NCBI GenBank assembly: GCA_027563935.2
Contig: CM050451.1
Coordinates: 29,589,565-29,653,564 of the forward strand
DNA: 64,000 nucleotides
DNA from: Costus lasius
Taxonomy: Eukaryota; Streptophyta; Magnoliopsida; Zingiberales; Costaceae
Direction of reading: 5' to 3'
The position numbers and the translations under genes are program-made. The notes under the pieces are model-generated. The model saw only the letters and a program-made list of their open reading frames with translations. It had not been told where the DNA came from and did not search any database. Within the stretch, counting starts at the first letter, position 1, and every line of letters begins with the position of its first letter. Shown here in pieces: positions 57,901 to 64,000 of this stretch.

Positions 57901-59558
57901 CCTTTATAAACACAAGAGTTTATACATGATACTGATAGAATCCCAAGGCCTCAAACATTAGCCTTAAGGGCATACCCCAACAATAGAATGGTTTGACATG
58001 AATTAAGGATAGTTGCATGAAATCTAAGGAATTCAAGGAATTCACTCATATATCACTTCTGGTTGATGGTAAAAATTATGAAGTGTGTTCAGCTTTGATT
58101 TTCTGCAAATTGTAATTTTGTTAAGGACTGGATATTAGGGTGTGTCATGTTCTGGTTTGTGAGACACTTTGGGCATGATGTGAGATTTGAGTAGTGGTTA
58201 GTCCTACTCCTCCGTTTCAGCATGACCTGTTCTGTAAAAAATGATGCTCTAGTGTAGCACTCTTCCGTGTCCTTACCCTCCTTTTGTGGCGCTGTAATGG
58301 TGCTGATAGTCTACTACGACCCTTGAGACACTAGTGAAGGGTAGATGTGAGCTGGTCTCACCTTCCGTTCTCCCTCCACTATTTCTGTTCTGTTCTGGGT
58401 ATTGGAGACCAGAGTGCCACGTCCTGACAAGACGGGGGCCACCCACTGATACCTCCTCTACCAGTATTGGAGGCCAGAGTGCCACATCCTGACAAGACGG
58501 GGGCCACCCACTGATACCTCCTCTACCATTCTGTTTCTGATATGCATGCATGTCTCGTCCTCGGCAGAGGTGGGGTCAGACCTTCTGTGGTCATCAGACC
58601 TTCTGTGGTCTTCAGGCCTTCTGTGGCCTTTCTGTTTCCGATGTAGACTATCTGTTTGGATTCTGAAAATTCTGACTTTCTGTCTGTCAGTTCTGATTTC
58701 TGTAGTTCTGTTTCGATCTGTCGTATAGAGGTGTTGGGCGGTGTGATTAGTTGGAATGGGTTGGTATACTTATACCCTACTTCATGCTTGATGCCTATTG
58801 TTATAACTGTCTGTATTTGATTATGTTTTGTTTCTAATATGAGTGTGCATGTTAAGTGTCTTATCTGCAAGCGTGATATTTTTGATGTGTACTATGGATG
58901 GCTTTTAGTGTCTTTTACTCACTGAGCTTTTTAGCTCACCCCCGTTGTTTAAATATTTTCAGGTGAGACGTCAGGACAGTGATTGCTACAGCTACTTAAT
59001 TTGTTATAATGCTTGCTAATGTTTCATATAATTTCTAAGAGTTGTCTTCTAAAGATTTATCAGGCCTGCGTGCCTAACTTACTTATATGACACGTTTTAT
59101 CTCCTGAGGGCTTATGCCTGTTTTCAGGATATTATATTATAGTTGTGTCGTTTTATTGTTGGATACGAGTTTTGGAGTCATGAAAATACAATTGTTCTTA
59201 TTCTGAAATGTGTAACCGAGTTATTGTTGTATTTGGTATCTGAATAATCAGTTTCTGCAATATTTCTGAAATTTGTGTTCTCCACATATGTGTAGTGTGG
59301 ACATCTGTTTTGTTCCAGGATATATGGGTCTGTGCAGCAGTAATTTAGTATACTTGCTGCCGGATTTTGTTTTCTTCTGGATTTCCGGATTTCTATTTCC
59401 TAGTAAACGATCCTACTCAGTTCTGTGCGGTTTTCAGTTCCGTAGTAATGTCCTTCGATGCCGCTTTCTTCTTGTGTTTTAATGGAAGAGTAAAAATTTT
59501 TAAAAACCCCGTATTTTTACTTGTATGCGTGTGGGGTGTGATTCTGAGGGATGTTACA
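54901..59558 (+). repeat. H 3' LTR, interrupted by solo LTR J
   Basis: It starts TGTAACGCCC and is colinear with the 5' LTR. It is split at 56301 by J and resumes after 57987. Without J it is 2972 bp. The end ATGTTACA is followed by CCTGT. Confidence 0.93.
56302..57982 (-). mobile_element. Solo LTR J (copia) in H's 3' LTR
   Basis: It is a single 1681-bp LTR (TGAAAGTCCC to CCCCAACA on the + strand) with duplication ATAGA (56297-56301, 57983-57987). It has the C/G repeat at the U5 end (about 56309-56325), gctatctaaaaatagc (56734-56749), gctcatatgatgagc (56816-56830) and the shared core. It resembles K most closely. It is the innermost insertion of the deepest nest. Confidence 0.95.
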
Positions 59559-59563
59559 CCTGT

Positions 59564-60634
59564 CCCCCATAGACCAAGAACAAATCCTTAGTTCTTCTCA
59601 GATACTTTAGGATGTTCTTTACAGCCACCCAGTGCTATAGACCTAGATTGGATTGGTATCGGCTCGTAATGCTCACAGCATATGCCACATCTGGTCTAGT
59701 ACATAACATTGCATACATGATCGATCCTACTGCCGAAGCATAAGGAATTCGACTCATGTCATCCCTCTCAGCCTGTGTTGTAGGACACTGGCTCTTTGAG
59801 AGAGTAAGGCCATGTCTCACTGGAAGGTATCCTTTCTTGGATTGCTCCATGTAGAACCTCTCCAGTACCTTATCAATGTAAGTACTTTGACTAAGGGCCA
59901 AGAGCCTCTTGGATCTATCCCGGTAGATCCTCACGCCTAGAATATAGGCGGCCTCCCCTAAGTCTTTCATCTCGAAACACTTCCCCAACCATGTCTTCAC
60001 AGCTTGAAGACTAGGGATGTCGTTTCCGATGAGCAGTATGTCATCAACATACAAGACCAGAAAAATTACCAAGCTCCCACTGAATTTTCTGTATACACAG
60101 GCGTCATCTTCACTTTTGATAAAGCCATAATCTCTCACGGCCTCATCAAATCGAAGATTCCAACTTCGAGATGCTTGCTTTAATCCATAGATGGACCTCT
60201 TTAGCCTGCAGACCTTATTAGCCTCTGCAGGATGGATGAAGCCATCAGGTTGTGTCATATACACATCCTCAGTCAGCTTCCCGTTAAGGAACGCTGTTTT
60301 CACATCCATCTGCCATATCTCATAGTCATGATATGCAGCTATAGCAAGCAGAATCCGAATGGATTTAATCATGGCAACTGGCGAGAAGGTTTCATCATAG
60401 TCCACCCCGTGGACTTGTTTAAATCCTTTAGCCACTAGTCTACCCTTATAGGTAACTATTTTGCCATCCATGTCTGTCTTCTTCTTGAAGACCCATTTAC
60501 ACCCTATGGGTTTTACCCCATCAGGCAGCTCAACCAAATCCCAGACTTGGTTAGCCGACATGGAATCCATCTCAGATCTCATGGCGTCAAGCCATTTCTC
60601 GGAGTCCGGTCCACTGACCGCCTCATCATAGGTT
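59564..60634 (-). pseudogene. F reverse transcriptase region, between H and solo LTR K
   Basis: This is copia RT, which copies the element RNA into DNA. On the minus strand it runs from PRTYDEAVSGPDSEKW through WVFKKKTDMDG, VAKGFKQVHGVDYDETFSPVA, WQMDVKTAFLNG and SIYGLKQASRSW, with catalytic YVDD, to CTRPDVAYAVS and YQSN. A TAG at 59635-59637 follows NLGL where A, B and C have alanine before HW. The frame continues to VYGGQ and joins the RNase H piece across H. The upstream edge is solo LTR K at the CTAGG site, in the linker before RT. Confidence 0.9.
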
Positions 60635-60639
60635 CTAGG

Positions 60640-62320
60640 TGAAAGTCCCCTTTCAATAAGGGGGGCCGAAACCCTAAAGTGGCGCATACAAAACATGGGC
60701 AGCGGATACTAGGGTTTCATGGGATCGATGCATGTATTATGATCAACATTAAAACTTTTGAATGCAAGAAAGAATGCGATTCATACCATGGCCATTTCTA
60801 GATGGCGCCTTGGAAGCAAGAGAACAAAAGAGGTCTCCTCCAAATCGTCACACACAAGATGATCAACAGCTTGCTCCTTCTTGTCGTCCCTTGTGCTAGC
60901 AAGGATCGTCCAAGGTGTCTTTGATCGTTTGAAGGGAAGAGAGAGCTTTCCTTGCTTGGCGATTTTTTTCTTCTTTCGTCTACCACCTTTTCTCACATGA
61001 ATGTGTGAAGAGCCAAAGGCAAAACTGCGACAAGAGGGCGAGAGAGGGGCGACGTGAGAGAGATGTGGTCACGTTGTGACATGCTATCTAAAAATAGCAA
61101 AACCATCTCAACGTTCAAGTGACCCCAATCGCAAATGCCAACTTGAACCATACGCTCATCCAATGAGCTGGTTCAAATCGATTAGGTTCAATAACCAAAT
61201 AAACCAAGCAATTAGTCCAGATTATAATAAACCCCTAAGGCTTAAGATCTGACCATTGATCTCTTGATGCTCCTGATCTCACAGATCTAGCATCTATTCT
61301 CTCAATCGAAGCTTACCGATCTCAAGCCCTAATCAATCAAACATGATCAGACTAGATCTGACTTACAATCAGAGACTAAATCCCTTTAAACTGAACCCAA
61401 ACAATTCAGTCCACACGATCTGACTTAAGTAAGCCATATCATCAAATTGTGCGACCCTAAGGGTTTCCTTTAAATGTCGGTAACGATAACTTACGTTATC
61501 ACGATCAGTGAGGCGTATCTAGCAACACATCACTATCTCCCGATATAAAGGAAAGAGTCTTCCAAGACTACACCCAAACCACAGCACAAGTGTGAATCCA
61601 ATTCACAAGGCATGCAAATTTCCTTTGCCACTGGATGTTCTTATTGGACAAGCGTGTCAAGCTTGTAGCTCCAATATGATGAGCATGATTAGATCAGATG
61701 AACACTGTCACCTGGGTATGGCCATACACTTTCTCAATCATCTCATACAGAGGGGGGCCCCTTTAGAACATCACACTCCAATTAAGGAGACGGCAATCCT
61801 TTATCTATCACTAGTGCCCTAACCTGACTCAAGCTCACCATCCAAGATAGTCTATAACCATTATGTTTCAAATGATATTGAACTACCTCAAAACAATGAC
61901 AATCATCATTTAGAAACACAAGTGATCTCAAGTCAGAGGAAATGTGCCACTTGTTGCAATCAAGGATTATTCACATTGTGACAAGCAATTGAATATCCTA
62001 GTAGGGTCTGTCCAGTACATCCAATGTACCCATGAGTCTACATCTTATTCCATGCTCGAAGCATCTTATAAGATTAGAACACATATTAGTCTCAATCATA
62101 TCAAGGCTGTCTCATGTTCGCCAAGATATATCGACTAAGGACTTTACTGCATGTCAGCCCAGCTGAACAGCATTGAGACATTATTCAGAAGTATATGTAT
62201 TGCAGCAGATAATATAACAAACTGAATAACAACCATTGCCTTTATAAACATAAGAGTTTATACATGATACTGTTACAATCCCAAGGCCTCAAACATTAGC
62301 CTTAAGGGCATACCCCAACA
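60640..62320 (-). mobile_element. Solo LTR K (copia) in F
   Basis: A single 1681-bp LTR (TGAAAGTCCC to CCCCAACA on the + strand) is flanked by CTAGG (60635-60639, 62321-62325). It has the C/G repeat at the U5 end (about 60647-60667), gctatctaaaaatagc (61083-61098), gctcatccaatgagc (61154-61168) and the shared core. Its length equals that of J, with similar ends, so the two are the same subfamily. Confidence 0.95.
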
Positions 62321-62325
62321 CTAGG

Positions 62326-64000
62326 TTCATCCTCAATGATGAAGATCCCATCGTGTTGGGTCGGTAGCGACCCATACCTTTCAGGTGCACGACGAATTCT
62401 CCCAGACCTACGCGGGACCTGTGTCTGAGCCTCAGGTTGCCTAGCAACTGGTGCAGGTGGCTCAGATTCCATCTCTTTGTCTTATGCTTGCACTTGGACC
62501 TCATCCAAGTCAAACTTCCTCCCACTAACTTCTTTCATAAGAAATTCTTTCTCTAGAAAGACAGCACCCCGAGCAACAAAAACTTTGTTCTCGGTTGGGA
62601 CATAGAAGTAGTATCCTTTAGTTTCCTTAGGATACCCCACAAACACACACTTATCAGATCTAGGTTCTAGCTTGCTAGAATCCTGACGTTTGACATAAGC
62701 CTCACATCCCCAGATCCTGATAAACGTGTGATTAGGGCGTCTTCCACTCCATACCTCGTATGGTATTTTGGAGACACTCTTAGATGGAACATTATTCAGT
62801 ATTAGAGAAGCTGTTTCTAGTGCATGCCCCCAGAATGATGAAGTAGAGTTGCATGACTCATCATGGATCGAACCATATCCAATAAAGTTTGATTTCTCCT
62901 TTCAGACACACCATTCCATTGAGGTGTTCCAGGAGGAGTGAGTTGGGATATGATCCCACACTCTCTCAGATAGTCAAAGAACTCACCACTCAGGTATTCT
63001 CCACCTCGATCTAATCGAAGAGCTTTAATGGATCTTCCAAGCTGGTTCTCTACTTCATTCTTGAACTCCTTGAATTTCTCAAAGGATTCAGATTTATGTC
63101 TCATTAAGTAGACATAACCATACCTACTGAAGTCATCAGTAAAGGTAATGAAGTAGCTGTACCCTCCTCTGGCTTGTTTATTGAAGGGCCCACACACATC
63201 AGTATGTATGAGATCCAATAAACCTTCTGCCCTCTCACCAATCTTGGTGAAGGGCGCCTTTGTCATCTTCCCTAATAAACAAGGTTCACAAGTATCAAAT
63301 TCCTCCAAGGAACTTGAATCTAACAATCCATTTGCATGGAGTTGTTGGATGCGATTCTTGTTTATATGGGCTAATCGACAGTGCCATAGGAAAGCACCAA
63401 CTGAACCACTCAGTTTGGTCCTCTTATTGCTTATGTTACAAAAAGAACTTTCCATATCCAAGATATATAGACCATTGCACAAAGTACCCTTCCCATAGAA
63501 CATATTTGCAAATGAAAAAGAACAGGAGTTCTTATTTATTTCAAATTTAAATCCTTTCCTCGCCAAGCAAGGAATGGATACAATGTTCTTTGTTAGCGAA
63601 GGTACACAAAAGCAATTGTCTAGCTCTAATTGAAGTCCAGAAGGCAAGGAGAGAGTCAAAACGCCTACAGCAACAGCAGCAACCTGTGCCCCGTTTCCAA
63701 CGCATAGATCAATCTCTCCAAGCCGCACCGATCTACTTTTCTTGAGCCCCTGCATATTTGTACAAATATGAGCTCCACATGCGGTATCCAATACCCATGA
63801 CATAGAAGTAGAATGGTTGACTTCTGTAACATAAATACCTGAGCATGAAGACGAAGCCTTGCCTCTCTTCTTCTCATTCTGAAGTCGTACTATGTCCTTT
63901 ATCATGTGAGATGGTCCTCCACATGAGTAGCATTTATTATTCCTGACTCTTTCCATCTTTGTTTTCAATGTTTTAGTTAAGCCTTTGGGCTCAACACACT
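62326..64000 (-). pseudogene. F gag-pol, Gag end to integrase (runs off the window)
   Basis: The minus-strand order from 64000 downward is the end of Gag with a damaged knuckle (CYSCGGPSHMIKDI, last Cys replaced), protease (WVLDTACGAHIC), the integrase zinc site (WHCRLAH...CEPCLLG), and the catalytic core (IHTDVCGPF; ALRLDRGGEYL; GVSERRNQTL). One lost base at about 62838 shifts the frame after RSMMSHATLL. The continuing frame (WGCEAYVKR, FVGYPKETKGYYF, FLEKEF) runs in a second frame to a TAA at 62482-62484 and then to the arginine-rich linker. The N-terminus of Gag lies beyond 64000. Confidence 0.88.

Larger units (their letters stand above)
47178..59558 (+). mobile_element. Element H: Tekay/Del-like chromovirus (Ty3/gypsy), near-intact
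   Basis: It is bounded by TGTAACGCCC...ATGTTACA LTRs, with duplication CCTGT (47173-47177, 59559-59563) in F. The 5' LTR is 2973 bp. The 3' LTR is 2972 bp once solo LTR J and one ATAGA are removed. By eye the LTRs differ at about 20 sites, under 1 percent. The primer site, one long gag-pol frame with a single early TAG, a G-rich polypurine tract and a C-terminal chromodomain are present. Order (RT-RH before INT) and the C-terminus place it with the Tekay/Del chromoviruses. Confidence 0.94.
44708..64000 (-). mobile_element. Element F: Ty1/copia retrotransposon of a second family, interrupted by H and K, runs off the window
   Basis: It begins TGTTGGGAAACC after ATTCT in E's 3' LTR. The 3' LTR (44708-46663), polypurine tract, RNase H, RT, integrase, protease and the end of Gag follow on the minus strand. 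Gag start, leader and 5' LTR are outside the window. H splits RNase H/RT (CCTGT duplicated) and K splits the INT-RT linker (CTAGG duplicated). The proteins are clearly related to those of A, B and C but diverged. Coding has at least two stops and a frameshift, and the zinc knuckle has lost a cysteine. Confidence 0.92.

Noticed and set aside
1..64000. A bacterial-style defence or biosynthetic system, or a host plant gene hidden in the window
   Set aside because: Every long coding frame on both strands is accounted for by Gag, protease, RT, RNase H, integrase or chromodomain of a retrotransposon. Nearly all other stretches are LTRs, leaders or tails of the same elements.

Overview
This window is nuclear DNA of a flowering plant, built almost entirely of nested LTR retrotransposons. 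I found no host gene, rRNA, tRNA or CRISPR array. The evidence for a plant is the element types: Ty1/copia elements primed by initiator tRNA-Met, Athila-like Ty3/gypsy elements primed by tRNA-Asp, and a Tekay/Del-like chromovirus with a C-terminal chromodomain. The species and the monocot/dicot question cannot be settled from this sequence.

Layout. G (1-3154, + strand) is the 3' end of an Athila-like element with its 3' LTR. L (3155-4105, +) is a copia LTR fragment. D (from 4106, +) is an Athila-like element whose 5' LTR is cut into three pieces (4106-4605, 22914-23043, 32134-32401) by two minus-strand copia elements. The first is A (4606-22908, target duplication CCACG), which itself contains C (8736-17881, AATGG). 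The second is B (23044-32128, TCTAC). C has LTRs with no difference I could see and one open 1293-residue gag-pol frame, so it looks complete and very young. B has one nonsense codon. A has two nonsense codons, a frameshift and the C insertion.

D's gag (32578-33074) is cut by E (33075-44707, +), a second, decayed Athila-like element holding solo LTR I (37338-39036, ATTGG). E's 3' LTR is cut by F (44708 to beyond 64000, minus), a copia element of another family. F is cut by H (47178-59558, CCTGT, +), the Tekay-like element, and by solo LTR K (60640-62320, CTAGG). H's 3' LTR holds solo LTR J (56302-57982, ATAGA). The chain D-E-F-H-J is five levels deep; J lies in H, in F, in E, in D.

How the parts work. 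Each full element carries an LTR promoter, a tRNA primer site, gag (capsid and RNA binding), protease, integrase, reverse transcriptase/RNase H and a polypurine tract. The copia order is gag-PR-INT-RT-RH; the gypsy order is gag-PR-RT-RH-INT. Only C looks able to encode a full set of its own proteins.

The least ordinary signals are non-coding. The copia LTRs share a core across families, a CArG/TATA-like box and inverted repeats with paired stem changes. The 1.8-kb copia leaders contain repeated hairpins with constant loops and covarying stems.
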